64,000 nt of DNA from Salegentibacter_A chungangensis (GCF_042678405.1 NZ_JBHTLI010000001.1:868001-932000), one strand, 5' to 3'. Positions 34,515 to 44,864 are shown, counted from the first letter of the stretch. Numbers and translations: made by a program. The notes: generated by a model from the letters alone, not told the origin.

Positions 34515-35613
34515 ACATCTGCTGCTGGGCCTCATAGCCGTAGGATTTACTTCCTGTATGGATAATATGAGCGCCAAAAAGACTGAGGAAAAAGCTGAGG
34601 TCGAAGAGAAAAAGGACGATTTTAAATACTGGGTCTGGACCACGGCCAATGCCGAAAGAGCTGATTCCTCCTATACCGCTGAATTTAAAAGGTACAGTGA
34701 GAATGGAATTGACGCTGTGCTGATCAATACAGGAACCGATCCTGACCTGCTTTCAAGGTTAACGCCAATCGCAAAGGAAGAAGGCCTGGAAGTTCACGCC
34801 TGGATTATGGCAATGAACCGCCCGGGAGATTCTGTTGCGCTTAAGCATCCAGACTGGTATGCAGTGAGCCGTGACGGGAAATCCACTCACGATACCCGGC
34901 CATACGTGGATTATTACCAGTGGATGTGCCCAACCCGTGAGGAGTCCACGAATCACGTGCTAGGCCTGGTGGAAGGTCTTGCTAAAGTTGAAGGCGTGGC
35001 AAGCGTGCACCTGGACTACATCAGGTTGCCCGATGTCTTTTTGCCTGTTGGCTTGTTACCAAAATATGATCTTGAGCAGGAAGAGGAGCTACCGCAATTT
35101 GACTTCTGTTACTGCGATGTTTGTGTAGCCGAATTTGAGAAAATGCATCATAAGAATCCGCGCGAGATGGAGAACCCTGCCATTGATATGGAGTGGAAGC
35201 AATTCCGTTTAAATAAGATCAAGGCTGTGGTAGACAGGTCCTATAAGATCGCCCACGAGAACGGGAAGGAACTTACGGCGGCCGTATTTCCTTATCCTGA
35301 AATGGCCGATCATATGGTGCGCCAGCGTTGGGATAAATGGGATATAGACGAAGTCCTGCCGATGATCTACCATAACTTTTATAACGAGGAAGTGGACTGG
35401 ATTGGTTTTGCCACCCGCCAGGGGGTTCAGGATCTTGCCGCTAAAGATGTGAAACTGAACACCGGGGTTTTTGTTCCTGAGCTTAGCCCGGAAGAAATTA
35501 AGGAAGCCGTAAAACTGGCTAAGGAAAACGGGGCAACCGGGATCTCTTTCTTTGACGGGAATGCCCTTACTCCTGAGAAATTACAGGCTGTAAAAGAGTC
35601 GAAAACGGAATAA
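34504..35613 (+). CDS. GHL10-like putative glycoside hydrolase, lipoprotein
   Basis: A 369-residue predicted lipoprotein (C18 in GFTSCMDN) with a TIM-barrel body. Recognisable barrel elements include GIDAVLINTGTD, EVHAWIMAMNRP, SVHLDYIRLPD, FDFCYCDVC, DEVLPMIYHNFY and GATGISFFDGNAL, most like the family-10-like hypothetical glycosidases (GHL10, YngK type). Acidic residues suited to catalysis are D (HLDYIR) and E/D around DIDEVLPM, but no residue can be fixed. It sits in the middle of the glycan locus, which has no recognised endo-acting enzyme, so it is a candidate for that role. Activity unknown. Confidence 0.7.
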   Translation: MKIKHLLLGLIAVGFTSCMDNMSAKKTEEKAEVEEKKDDFKYWVWTTANAERADSSYTAEFKRYSENGIDAVLINTGTDPDLLSRLTPIAKEEGLEVHAWIMAMNRPGDSVALKHPDWYAVSRDGKSTHDTRPYVDYYQWMCPTREESTNHVLGLVEGLAKVEGVASVHLDYIRLPDVFLPVGLLPKYDLEQEEELPQFDFCYCDVCVAEFEKMHHKNPREMENPAIDMEWKQFRLNKIKAVVDRSYKIAHENGKELTAAVFPYPEMADHMVRQRWDKWDIDEVLPMIYHNFYNEEVDWIGFATRQGVQDLAAKDVKLNTGVFVPELSPEEIKEAVKLAKENGATGISFFDGNALTPEKLQAVKESKTE

Positions 35614-37830
35614 ATGAAGAAGCTAGGTTTGTATTTGATTATCCTGTTCACCCTTCCGGCTTTTGCCCAACAGCAACAGCTAACGGAATTCGTGAACCCT
35701 TTTATCGGGACCGATGGCCCGGGAAATACTTATCCCGGTGCCACCGTTCCTTACGGGATGGTCCAGTTGAGTCCCGATATAGGGATTCCCGGATGGGATC
35801 GCATCGCGGGTTATTTTTACCAGGATTCCATCATCAGCGGATTTTCGCATATGCACCTTTCGGGGACCGGCGCGGGAGACCTGTATGATATCCTTGTGAT
35901 GCCCACCAATAGCAGGTTCAGTAAAAGGATAAAGGAGAACAACTACAAGCCGTTTTCAACATTCGACCATTCTTCGGAAAATGCCTCTCCCGGCTATTAT
36001 TCGGTTTTACTGAAGGACTATGGAATCAAGGCCGAGCTTACGGCCACCAAAAGGACCGGGGTTCATCGCTATACCTTTCCGGAAGATGAAAATTCAAAGA
36101 TCAATATAGACCTAGGGTATTCCCTGAACTGGGACCGGCCTACAGAAACTTATCTTAATGTAATTGATAGTGTCACGATTGAAGGTTACCGGAAATCATC
36201 CGGCTGGGCGAAAGATCAACGGGTTTATTTCGTGATGAAACTGTCGAAGCCTTTTGAAGATTATAAGCTTTATAAGAACGACAGCCTTACGAAAAATCCT
36301 GTTGAAGCTGTCAGTACGAAACTTGTCCTGAACTTTTCAACTTCTGAAGGGGAGCAGGTCGTGCTAAAAACCGGTTTTTCCACCGCCAATCTTGACGGGG
36401 CCTATGCCTCCCTCAAAACCGAAACCCCGCATTTCGATTTTGACCGGTACAGAATGCGGGCTGACAAAACCTGGGAAAGGGAGCTTCAAAAGATCAGGAT
36501 CGAAACCGAAGATAAAGACCAAAGATCGGTTTTTTATACGATGATGTATCAGTCGATGCTGGCACCTACCTTGCTCAGCGATCCTAACGGGAACTACAAG
36601 GGAGCTAATGGGAAGGTAATGCAGGCCGAAGGCTTCGAGCGTTATGACACCTTTTCCCTCTGGGACACCTTCAGGGCAGCGCACCCGCTTTATACCATCA
36701 TTCAGCCCGAGAGAACACCTGATTTTGTCGAATCTCTGCTGGCTCATTATAAGGAAACCGGATTGCTGCCGGTATGGTCGATGCAGGGCAATGAAACCAA
36801 TATGATGCTGGGATACCACGCCGTTCCGGTGGTGGTTGATGCTTATTTTAAAGGTTTCGAGTTTGACGCCGGTCTGGCTTATGAAGCCTGTAAGGCCAGC
36901 GCGATGGCCAATGACCGGAAAATAGATGTTTACCGTGAATTGGGTTATGTGCCGGCCGGGGACGAAAATGAAGACTGGAGTGTTTCCAAGACCCTCGAGT
37001 ATGCCTATGATGACTGGTGTGTGGCGATGTTCGCGAAAGACCTGGGGAAAGAAGAAGATTACCGGTATTTCCTGGAACGTTCAGAGAACTGGAAGAATCT
37101 TTACGATGAAAAAAGCGGTTTCTTCCGCCCTAAGCGAAAGGACGGAGAATTCGTAGAAGACTTTATTCCGAAAGAATACACGAAATACTTCAGTGAAAGT
37201 AATGCCTGGCAGTATTTCTGGTTCGTGCCTCAGGACATTCCGGGGCTTATAAAGAAAACCGGGGGCGAGGAAAGATTTGAGCAAAAGCTGGACTCGATGT
37301 TTAGCTTTCATCCTGAAGCCGGTGATAAACTGCCTATTTTCAGTACGGGAATGATCGGCCAATATGCCCACGGAAATGAACCGAGCCATCACGTGGCCTA
37401 TCTTTATAATTATACAGATAGACCTTCGGAAGCTCAAAGCCTGGTCAGGGAGATCCTGACCACCCAGTATAGGAACGAGCCGGCGGGCCACTGCGGGAAC
37501 GAGGACTGCGGGCAGATGTCTTCCTGGTATATCTTCAGTTCGCTTGGTTTTTACCCGGTGAACCCGGCTCATGGAACTTATCTGCTGGGAGCGCCTCTAT
37601 TTAAAAGCGCAGAGATCAGCCTGCCTGGCGGGAAGAAATTCGTCATCAGGGCGGAAGGTCTTAGCGAGGACAATATATATGTGAAGAGGGTTCGGCTTAA
37701 CGGGAAAAGACTGGAAAGAGCTTTTATTACTCACGATGAAATAACTGGCGGCGGGGAGCTGATCTTTGAAATGACCGATGAACCTGTCGACAGGAAACTA
37801 CAAACTCCCGAACCTGATAAAATCTACTGA
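35614..37830 (+). CDS. GH92 alpha-mannosidase (second copy)
   Basis: A 738-residue GH92 enzyme with a cleavable signal peptide (ends near PAFAQ). Motifs: GTDGPGNTYPGATVPYGMVQLSP, FSLWDTFRAAHP, GNETNMMLGYH, ESNAWQYFWF with the general acid Glu, HGNEPSHH (586-593) and GNEDCGQMSSWY. The HGNEPSHH signature is complete, as in the first copy. Start ATG immediately follows the GHL10 stop. Sequence divergence from the other three copies suggests a different linkage preference. Confidence 0.93.
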   Translation: MKKLGLYLIILFTLPAFAQQQQLTEFVNPFIGTDGPGNTYPGATVPYGMVQLSPDIGIPGWDRIAGYFYQDSIISGFSHMHLSGTGAGDLYDILVMPTNSRFSKRIKENNYKPFSTFDHSSENASPGYYSVLLKDYGIKAELTATKRTGVHRYTFPEDENSKINIDLGYSLNWDRPTETYLNVIDSVTIEGYRKSSGWAKDQRVYFVMKLSKPFEDYKLYKNDSLTKNPVEAVSTKLVLNFSTSEGEQVVLKTGFSTANLDGAYASLKTETPHFDFDRYRMRADKTWERELQKIRIETEDKDQRSVFYTMMYQSMLAPTLLSDPNGNYKGANGKVMQAEGFERYDTFSLWDTFRAAHPLYTIIQPERTPDFVESLLAHYKETGLLPVWSMQGNETNMMLGYHAVPVVVDAYFKGFEFDAGLAYEACKASAMANDRKIDVYRELGYVPAGDENEDWSVSKTLEYAYDDWCVAMFAKDLGKEEDYRYFLERSENWKNLYDEKSGFFRPKRKDGEFVEDFIPKEYTKYFSESNAWQYFWFVPQDIPGLIKKTGGEERFEQKLDSMFSFHPEAGDKLPIFSTGMIGQYAHGNEPSHHVAYLYNYTDRPSEAQSLVREILTTQYRNEPAGHCGNEDCGQMSSWYIFSSLGFYPVNPAHGTYLLGAPLFKSAEISLPGGKKFVIRAEGLSEDNIYVKRVRLNGKRLERAFITHDEITGGGELIFEMTDEPVDRKLQTPEPDKIY

Positions 37831-37832
37831 TT

Positions 37833-40157
37833 ATGAAATTAGCCCAGGCTCTGCTTTGTTTTGGAATTGTCCTTTTTTCGGCCTGTTCGGGAAAAGCCCA
37901 AAAGAATTTTTCAAAAGAGGAAATCGTTCTGATCCCCGAACCTAAAGAAATGAAGCTAGAAAAAGGAAATTTCAGGTTCACTGAAACAACCCGGTTTGTG
38001 GTGGAAAATGAGCGCCAAAAGGAAATTGCCGGGTTGCTGAATTCAAAATTCAAGTCGGCTGCGGGCTGGGAAATGGAGGTTTCCGAAGAAGTTCCGGAAA
38101 GTAACTTTATTCAGTTTACGGCGAATACGAATATTGAAAAAGAAGCTTATCGCCTTCGGGTTGACGGTGAAAAGGTCCTGCTTGAAGCTGCTTCGGCTTC
38201 AGGCTTTATCTATGGACTTGAAAGCATCCGGCAACTGCTCCCAAAGGAAATTGAAAGTGAAGGCAAAGCCGGAAATACGGAATGGCTGATTCCGCAAATT
38301 CAGATCAATGATGCGCCCAGGTATGAGTGGCGCGGACTGATGCTGGATGTTTCCAGGCATTTTTTCGAAAAGGAATATGTGCTGAAGGTGATAGACAGGC
38401 TTGCATTTTTAAAGATGAACAACCTTCACTTGCACCTTGTGGATGACCAGGGCTGGAGGATAGAGATCAAAGAATACCCGAAACTTACGGAAGTTGGTGC
38501 CTTTAGGGTAGATCAGGAAGACAAAGCCTGGAACTCCCGGCCTGTGCCGGAAAAAGGGGAAAAGGCTACCTATGGTGGTTTCTACACCCAGGAAGAGATT
38601 AAAGAGATCGTGGGCTATGCCCACAAGCGAGGAGTGAACGTGGTGCCGGAGATCGAAATGCCTGCACACGTGATGAGCGCGATTGCGGCTTATCCCGAAC
38701 TTTCCTGCAATGAAAGCGAAATTATGGTCCCTTCAGGCGGGGTTTGGCCTATCACGGAGATTTACTGCCCGGGAAAGGAATCAACTTTTGAATTTCTGGA
38801 AAATATACTCCTGGAAGTGATGGAATTATTCCCTTCAAAATATATTCACGTAGGCGGGGATGAGGCTACCAGGACCAACTGGGAAAGCTGCCCCGATTGT
38901 CAGCGCCGAATAAAAGAAGAAGACCTTGCCGGAACCGATGAACTTCAGAGCTATTTTATGAAGCGAATAGAGAAATTCCTGAATGAAAATGGCAGAACTT
39001 TAATAGGCTGGGATGAAATTTTAGAAGGCGGGTTGCCGGAAGAAGCTGCCGTTATGAGCTGGCGCGGGATCAAAGGAGGCTGGGAGGCTTCCAAAGAAGG
39101 CCACGATGTGGTGATGAGTCCCGGCAGCCACGTTTATTTTGACCATTATCAGGGAAGTCCCGATTCGGAACCCAAGGCATTTGGGGGTTACACTCCTTTG
39201 AGCAAGGTATATCAGTTCGATCCTGTGGTGGATTCAATGTCGGTTGCACAGAAGGAGCATATATTGGGCGGGCAGGCGAATCTGTGGTCAGAATATATTC
39301 CCACCAATGCTCATTCTGAATATATGATGTTCCCGAGGCTGGTCGCTTTATCTGAAGTTTTATGGAGCCCCGATGAGAAACTTGACTGGAGGGATTTTTC
39401 AGGAAGAATTCAGCAAATGTTCCCGAGACTGGAACTTATGGATATTAATTATGCCACCAGCGCCTACAATGTAACTGCTGAAGCTGAAACTGACCTGGAG
39501 AAAAAAAAACTTAGGTTAAAGCTGAAGACGGAATTTCCCGATTCAGAAATAAAATATGCCCTGGGAGATGAGAAGCTCACGCCTTCTTCCAAAACCTACA
39601 CAGAGCCGATACTGCTGAAGAAGTCGGCAGGGCTGAAAGCCGCGGTTTTTGAAGACGGAAATATCAAGGGGGATACCCTGCTGAAGGATTTCAGATTCCA
39701 TAAAGCGGTGGCCAAAAAGACCAAATTTAAGCCGGGGTATGACCACCGCTATACCGGCCAGGGGAAGAGCACTTTGGTAAATGTGCTTCGTGGTACCCGG
39801 AATTTCCACGACGGGCAATGGCTTGGCTGGCTTGGGGAAGATGTGGAAACTGAAATTGACCTCGGAGAACTTTCAGAAATTAAAAGCATAAAGCTTGGCG
39901 CGATGGAAAATCAGGGCTCCGGAATCTATTACCCAGTTAAGATCACTGCCTTCATTTCAAAAGGCGGAAAGGAATTCAGTCAGATTGGTGAAATTAAGAG
40001 AGCCTTTAAAAATAACGGGAATGCCGACCTGAAGGATTTTGAGATCAAAACCGAACCGGTGGAAGCCCGGTACATAAAACTAAAAGTAGAAACCTATAAA
40101 GGACTGCCCGGGAATGGAAAAGTCTGGCTGTTCCTTGATGAAATAATTGTAGAGTAA
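37833..40157 (+). CDS. GH20 beta-N-acetylhexosaminidase, lipoprotein
   Basis: A 774-residue family GH20 enzyme. Lipoprotein signal with C18 (FSACSGKAQ), an N-terminal GH20b domain (~30-160), the catalytic barrel from RYEWRGLMLDVSRHFF, and the catalytic pair D343-E344 in HVGGDEATR. The WRGIKGG and GGQANLWSEY segments complete the active site. A C-terminal beta-sandwich (~650-774; discoidin-like, EDVETEIDLGELSEIKSIKLG) may bind sugar. It would remove terminal GlcNAc (or GalNAc) from N-glycan antennae, complementing the GH92 enzymes. Confidence 0.93.
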   Translation: MKLAQALLCFGIVLFSACSGKAQKNFSKEEIVLIPEPKEMKLEKGNFRFTETTRFVVENERQKEIAGLLNSKFKSAAGWEMEVSEEVPESNFIQFTANTNIEKEAYRLRVDGEKVLLEAASASGFIYGLESIRQLLPKEIESEGKAGNTEWLIPQIQINDAPRYEWRGLMLDVSRHFFEKEYVLKVIDRLAFLKMNNLHLHLVDDQGWRIEIKEYPKLTEVGAFRVDQEDKAWNSRPVPEKGEKATYGGFYTQEEIKEIVGYAHKRGVNVVPEIEMPAHVMSAIAAYPELSCNESEIMVPSGGVWPITEIYCPGKESTFEFLENILLEVMELFPSKYIHVGGDEATRTNWESCPDCQRRIKEEDLAGTDELQSYFMKRIEKFLNENGRTLIGWDEILEGGLPEEAAVMSWRGIKGGWEASKEGHDVVMSPGSHVYFDHYQGSPDSEPKAFGGYTPLSKVYQFDPVVDSMSVAQKEHILGGQANLWSEYIPTNAHSEYMMFPRLVALSEVLWSPDEKLDWRDFSGRIQQMFPRLELMDINYATSAYNVTAEAETDLEKKKLRLKLKTEFPDSEIKYALGDEKLTPSSKTYTEPILLKKSAGLKAAVFEDGNIKGDTLLKDFRFHKAVAKKTKFKPGYDHRYTGQGKSTLVNVLRGTRNFHDGQWLGWLGEDVETEIDLGELSEIKSIKLGAMENQGSGIYYPVKITAFISKGGKEFSQIGEIKRAFKNNGNADLKDFEIKTEPVEARYIKLKVETYKGLPGNGKVWLFLDEIIVE

Positions 40158-40200
40158 TATTCTTTACAAGGATTTTACGAACTGAATTAAACTTGAAAAG

Positions 40201-42513
40201 ATGAAATTAAGCTTCAAATCTATTTTTTGTATCTGCCTTGTTCTATGGGTTAAGCCTGGACTATTCGCTCAGGACAAGGAGCCCTCTTATGTGGATTATG
40301 TGAATACCTTGATGGGAACCGATTCGGAATATGAGCTTTCTCACGGAAATACCTACCCGGCGGTGGCAATGCCCTGGGGGATGAATTTCTGGACGCCCCA
40401 AACCAATAAGATGGGTGACGGCTGGGGATATAAGTATGACGACCATAAGATTCGTGGAATCAAGCAGACCCATCAGCCGAGTCCCTGGATTAATGATTAC
40501 GCGGCTTTTTCACTGATGGCGGTTACCGGTGAGCTGAAATTCAATGAAGAAGAGCGTGCTTCCTGGTTTTCTCACAAAGCCGAAACGGCAAAGCCTCATT
40601 ATTACAGCGTTTATCTTGCTGATTATGATGTTGAGGTGGAGGTTGCTCCAACCGAACGGGCTTCAATTTTCAGATTCACTTTTCCGAAATCCGACAGTTC
40701 CTATATCCTGCTGGATGCCTTTTTCAAAGGTTCTATGGTGAAAATACTTCCTGAAGAGCGTAAGATCATTGGCTATGCCAGGAATAACAGCGGCGGGGTG
40801 CCCGATAATTTCCATAATTATTTCGTGGCCGAATTCGATAAGGATTTCGAGATCACCCATACCTGGGAAGACAACTGGAAGCTGAATAAGAATTCCACCG
40901 AAGCTGAAGCGGAACACGTAGGTGCGATCATTGGTTTTAAGACCGAAAAGGATGAAGAGGTGAATGTGAAAGTGGCCTCCTCTTTTATTAGCCCGGAACA
41001 GGCACAACTGAACCTGGGAAGGGAAATTGGAGACAGAAGCTTTGAAGAAATAAAAAGTAAAGCAAAGAACGCCTGGAATTCAGAATTAGGACGAATTAAG
41101 GTTGAAGGAAAAAACACAGATCATATCGAGACCTTTTATTCCAGCCTTTACCGTGTGCTGTTGTTTCCGCGGAAATTCTACGAGATAAATGAGGAAGATG
41201 AAATTGTTCATTACAGCCCGTATAACGGGGAAGTTTTGCCTGGATATATGTTTACCGACAACGGTTTCTGGGATACCTTCAGGGCGGTGTTCCCGTTCTT
41301 TAATCTTATGTATCCCGAGATGAACAAGCAGATTATGGAAGGTCTCGCCAATACCTACAAGGAGTCGGGCTGGCTTCCCGAATGGGCAAGCCCGGGACAC
41401 AGGAACAGTATGATAGGTTCCAATTCGGCTCCCATAGTCGTCGATGCTTTTCTGAAAGGGAATATGTATGAAAAGGATGTGGATGTACTTTTTGAAGCGG
41501 TATTGAAAAACGCCAATGTCGAGGAGGGTCGTCCCGAAAGTTCGGTAGGCCGTGAAGGAATTGACTATTACAATGAGATGGGTTATGTGCCTTATGATGT
41601 GGATATTAACGAGAATGCAGCCCGAACCCTGGAATATGCCTATGCAGACTGGGCCATCGCTAAAATAGCCGATAAACTCGGAAAGAAAAAGGTAGCTAAG
41701 CGTTTCTATAAGCAAGCAGAGAATTACAAAAAGCTGTTCGATCCTTCAACCAATTTGATGAGAGGTAAAAATGAGGACGGAAGTTTTCAGAAGCCTTTCG
41801 ATCCGCTAAAGTGGGGAGATGCCTTTACCGAAGGCAATAGCCTGCATTACACCTGGAGCGTTTTTCAGGATGTCAATGGCTTGATGGATCTGATGGGAGG
41901 CCGAGAAGAATTCACCAAAATGCTGGACACGGTCTTTACAATGCCTCCCGATTTTGACGATTCTTATTACGGTTTCACCATTCACGAAATTCGTGAAATG
42001 CAGATCGTGAATATGGGGAACTATGCTCACGGGAATCAGCCTATTCAGCATATGATCTACCTGTATGACTATGCGGGTGAGCCCTGGAAAGCCCAGAAAA
42101 GAATCAGGGAAGTTCTTACGAAATTATATTCTGCTACGCCTGATGGGTATAGTGGCGATGAGGATAACGGGCAAACTTCGGCCTGGTATGTCTTCAGTTC
42201 GCTTGGGTTTTACCCGGTGACCCCGGGAACCGATCAGTATGTAATTGGCAGCCCATTGTTCGACAGGGCAGTACTTCAGCTGCAGAACGGAAATGAGTTT
42301 GAGGTCATTGCCGAAGATAATTCCGAAGAGAACTTTTATATAGAATCGGTTTCTCTTGACGGAAAAGACTGGAACAAGACCTACCTGAAATACGGAGATA
42401 TTATGGACGGAGGTACACTGAAGTTTGAAATGAGCGATGAGCCCAATAAGGAATGGGCAAGTGATAAAGATGCAGTGCCCTATTCCCTGAGTCTGGAAAG
42501 TGATAAAAATTAA
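40201..42513 (+). CDS. GH92 alpha-mannosidase-like enzyme (third copy, variant motif)
   Basis: A 770-residue GH92 protein with a signal peptide (ends near GLFAQ). The fold motifs are kept (GTDSEYELSHGNTYPAVAMPWGMN, GFWDTFRAVFPF, EGNSLHYTW, SGDEDNGQTSAWY), but HGNEPSHH is HGNQPIQH (610-617) and GNET is replaced by SPGHRNS. The general-acid Glu (EGNS) and base Asp (DED) remain, so it is probably active on a different linkage or leaving group. The NH2-terminal part is also the most divergent of the four. Confidence 0.9.
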   Translation: MKLSFKSIFCICLVLWVKPGLFAQDKEPSYVDYVNTLMGTDSEYELSHGNTYPAVAMPWGMNFWTPQTNKMGDGWGYKYDDHKIRGIKQTHQPSPWINDYAAFSLMAVTGELKFNEEERASWFSHKAETAKPHYYSVYLADYDVEVEVAPTERASIFRFTFPKSDSSYILLDAFFKGSMVKILPEERKIIGYARNNSGGVPDNFHNYFVAEFDKDFEITHTWEDNWKLNKNSTEAEAEHVGAIIGFKTEKDEEVNVKVASSFISPEQAQLNLGREIGDRSFEEIKSKAKNAWNSELGRIKVEGKNTDHIETFYSSLYRVLLFPRKFYEINEEDEIVHYSPYNGEVLPGYMFTDNGFWDTFRAVFPFFNLMYPEMNKQIMEGLANTYKESGWLPEWASPGHRNSMIGSNSAPIVVDAFLKGNMYEKDVDVLFEAVLKNANVEEGRPESSVGREGIDYYNEMGYVPYDVDINENAARTLEYAYADWAIAKIADKLGKKKVAKRFYKQAENYKKLFDPSTNLMRGKNEDGSFQKPFDPLKWGDAFTEGNSLHYTWSVFQDVNGLMDLMGGREEFTKMLDTVFTMPPDFDDSYYGFTIHEIREMQIVNMGNYAHGNQPIQHMIYLYDYAGEPWKAQKRIREVLTKLYSATPDGYSGDEDNGQTSAWYVFSSLGFYPVTPGTDQYVIGSPLFDRAVLQLQNGNEFEVIAEDNSEENFYIESVSLDGKDWNKTYLKYGDIMDGGTLKFEMSDEPNKEWASDKDAVPYSLSLESDKN

Positions 42514-42525
42514 GAGTACATAAAA

Positions 42526-44766
42526 ATGAAGAATTTCAGCCTAAGCCTGCTCGCCATTCTTTTTACCGGGATACTGTTCGGGCAGAACGAGCCGGTGGAT
42601 TATGTGAATCCTTTTATAGGGACTTCAAATTACGGAGCTACCAATCCCGGGGCCATTGCTCCCCGTGGAATGGCCAGTGTGAGCCCGTTCAACGTGGCGG
42701 GAAAACCAGACCTGAATCCCCTGGAAAAGGATAGTCAGTGGCTTTCCAATCCCTATGTATATGAAAATAAATTCCTTACCGGTTTTTCTCACGTGAACCT
42801 TAGCGGGGTGGGCTGCCCCGATCTTGGAGTTATCCTCACGATGCCGACCACCGGGGAGCTGAAAACAGATCATTTGGAATACGGGACTACCTATAGCGAG
42901 GAAGAGGCAAAGGCCGGCTATTATTCTGCTAAATTGGATAAGTATGAGGTAAGGGCTGAAGTCACTGCTTCTACAAGAGTGGGGGTGAGCCGGTATTCCT
43001 TTCCTGCAGGGAAGGCAAATATTCTGCTGAATCTCGGCCTCGGGCTAACCAACGAGCAGGGCGGAATGCTAAAGATCAATTCGGCTACGGAAGTGGAAGG
43101 CTTCAGAATGGTCGGTGCTTTCTGTTATAACAGTCCCGAGCAGGCTTACCCGGTGTATTTTGTAGCGAAATTGTCGAAACCTGCCGATAACTTTGGAGTG
43201 TGGAAGACTCCTTATAAATATAAAGGAGAGGAATCCCAGTGGATGGGTTATAACGGGAAGACCAGGCTCAAGGAAGGGTTTAAACGGGAAGTGGTAGGAG
43301 ACAGTATCGGAGCTTACTTCAGTTATGATCTTAAAAAAGCTTCGGAAGTGGAGGTGAAAATTGGAGTTTCCTATGTAAGTATAGAGAATGCCCGTGAGAA
43401 TCTTGAAAAGGAAACTTCAGAAAAGAATTTTGAAGATATCTATGAAGAGACAAAGGCCGCCTGGAATGAAAAACTGAAAAGAATAGAGGTTGAAGGTGGC
43501 ACTGAAGGTGATAAAAGCATCTTTTACACGGCTCTTTATCATACCCAGATCCACCCAAATATCCTGAACGATGTAAACGGGGAGTACCCGGAGATCTCTA
43601 CCGGTGAGACCGGAAAGACCAAAGGAACAAGGTATACCGTCTTTTCACTCTGGGATACCTACAGGAATTATCATCAGCTGATGAGCTTGGTATATCCGGA
43701 AGAGCAGTTGCAAATGATCAATTCTATGCTGGAGATGTATGATGAGAACGGCTGGCTGCCAAAATGGGAACTGAACTCCACGGAAACTTTTACGATGGTT
43801 GGAGACCCGGCTTCGGTGGTGATAGCAGACACCTATTTAAGGGGACTTACCAATTTTGATGTGGAGAAAGCTTATGAGGCAATGAAGAAAAGCGCCACTC
43901 AAATAATAGATAATCCGCTTAGACCGGGACTTCAGGAATATCTTGAAAAAGGTTACCTGAGTGTGGATGGGGGAACAGCAGGCCCGGTCTCTACAACTTT
44001 GGAATATAATATTTCAGATTATGCGATCTCTCGATTGGCAGGTGAACTTGGTAAAACCGGGGATAATAAAAAATTTTATAAAAGATCGCTTTCCTATAAA
44101 AAGCTTTATAATCCGGAAACCGGATTTCTTCAGCCTAAGAATAGTGACGGCGATTGGTATGAGCCTTTCGATCCCTTAGCCGGAGCCAATTTCACCAAAA
44201 ATGTAGGTTATATAGAAGGCAATGCCTGGCAGTATTTGTTTATGGTGCCGCACCACATCGAAGGAATGATAAAATTAACGGGAGGTCCGGCTCAATTTGA
44301 GCATAAACTCGATGAGCTTTTTGAAAAGGACCAGTTCGATATGGCCAATGAGCCTGATATTGCTTATCCCTATCTGTACAATTATATAGAAGGCAGCGAA
44401 TGGAAAGCTGGAGAAAGGGTTACTGCACTTATAGATGAATATTATAAGAACTCCCCGGACGGACTTCCGGGGAATGATGATACCGGAACTATGAGTGCCT
44501 GGCTGGTCTACTCTATGATGGGCTTCTACCCAATAACTCCTGCAGAACCGGTTTATACTTTTATTCCTCCACAGTTTTCTAAGGTAACCATCCATCTGGA
44601 TAAAAATATCTATAGGAAAGATAAGCTGATTATTGAGACCCATCCTGATTTGGAGGGTACAAAAATTGACGAAATCAGAATTGATGGGAAAAGACATCCC
44701 GGCTTCTTTTTAAATCATAAAACTTTCCTAAATGCTAATTCTATTTATTTAGAGTTAAAAAAATAA
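42526..44766 (+). CDS. GH92 alpha-mannosidase-like enzyme (fourth copy, variant motif)
   Basis: A 746-residue GH92 protein with a signal peptide (ends near ILFGQ). Motifs: GTSNYGATNPGAIAPRGMASVSPF, FSLWDTYRNYHQ, EGNAWQYLFMVP with the general acid Glu, then NEPDIAYPYLYN in place of HGNEPSHHxxYLY, and GNDDTGTMSAW for the base region. The substitutions at the +1 subsite motif suggest specificity other than alpha-1,2. It ends the enzyme block; susC follows after about 213 bases. Confidence 0.9.
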   Translation: MKNFSLSLLAILFTGILFGQNEPVDYVNPFIGTSNYGATNPGAIAPRGMASVSPFNVAGKPDLNPLEKDSQWLSNPYVYENKFLTGFSHVNLSGVGCPDLGVILTMPTTGELKTDHLEYGTTYSEEEAKAGYYSAKLDKYEVRAEVTASTRVGVSRYSFPAGKANILLNLGLGLTNEQGGMLKINSATEVEGFRMVGAFCYNSPEQAYPVYFVAKLSKPADNFGVWKTPYKYKGEESQWMGYNGKTRLKEGFKREVVGDSIGAYFSYDLKKASEVEVKIGVSYVSIENARENLEKETSEKNFEDIYEETKAAWNEKLKRIEVEGGTEGDKSIFYTALYHTQIHPNILNDVNGEYPEISTGETGKTKGTRYTVFSLWDTYRNYHQLMSLVYPEEQLQMINSMLEMYDENGWLPKWELNSTETFTMVGDPASVVIADTYLRGLTNFDVEKAYEAMKKSATQIIDNPLRPGLQEYLEKGYLSVDGGTAGPVSTTLEYNISDYAISRLAGELGKTGDNKKFYKRSLSYKKLYNPETGFLQPKNSDGDWYEPFDPLAGANFTKNVGYIEGNAWQYLFMVPHHIEGMIKLTGGPAQFEHKLDELFEKDQFDMANEPDIAYPYLYNYIEGSEWKAGERVTALIDEYYKNSPDGLPGNDDTGTMSAWLVYSMMGFYPITPAEPVYTFIPPQFSKVTIHLDKNIYRKDKLIIETHPDLEGTKIDEIRIDGKRHPGFFLNHKTFLNANSIYLELKK

Positions 44767-44814
44767 ATAATTAAAAAATTTATTTAAGTTCTAAAAGTTC
44801 TTATTATTTTAGCT

Positions 44815-44824
44815 AAAACGTTTT
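44815..44824. promoter_or_regulatory. Palindrome AAAACGTTTT, LacI-operator-like
   Basis: A perfect 10-base palindrome with a central CG, the usual core of LacI-family operators, 165 bases upstream of the susC start. No LacI-family gene is present in the window. Confidence 0.35.
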
Positions 44825-44864
44825 CGAGAGGATTCGTTGTTTAGCTATTAGAAAATGTTATCGG

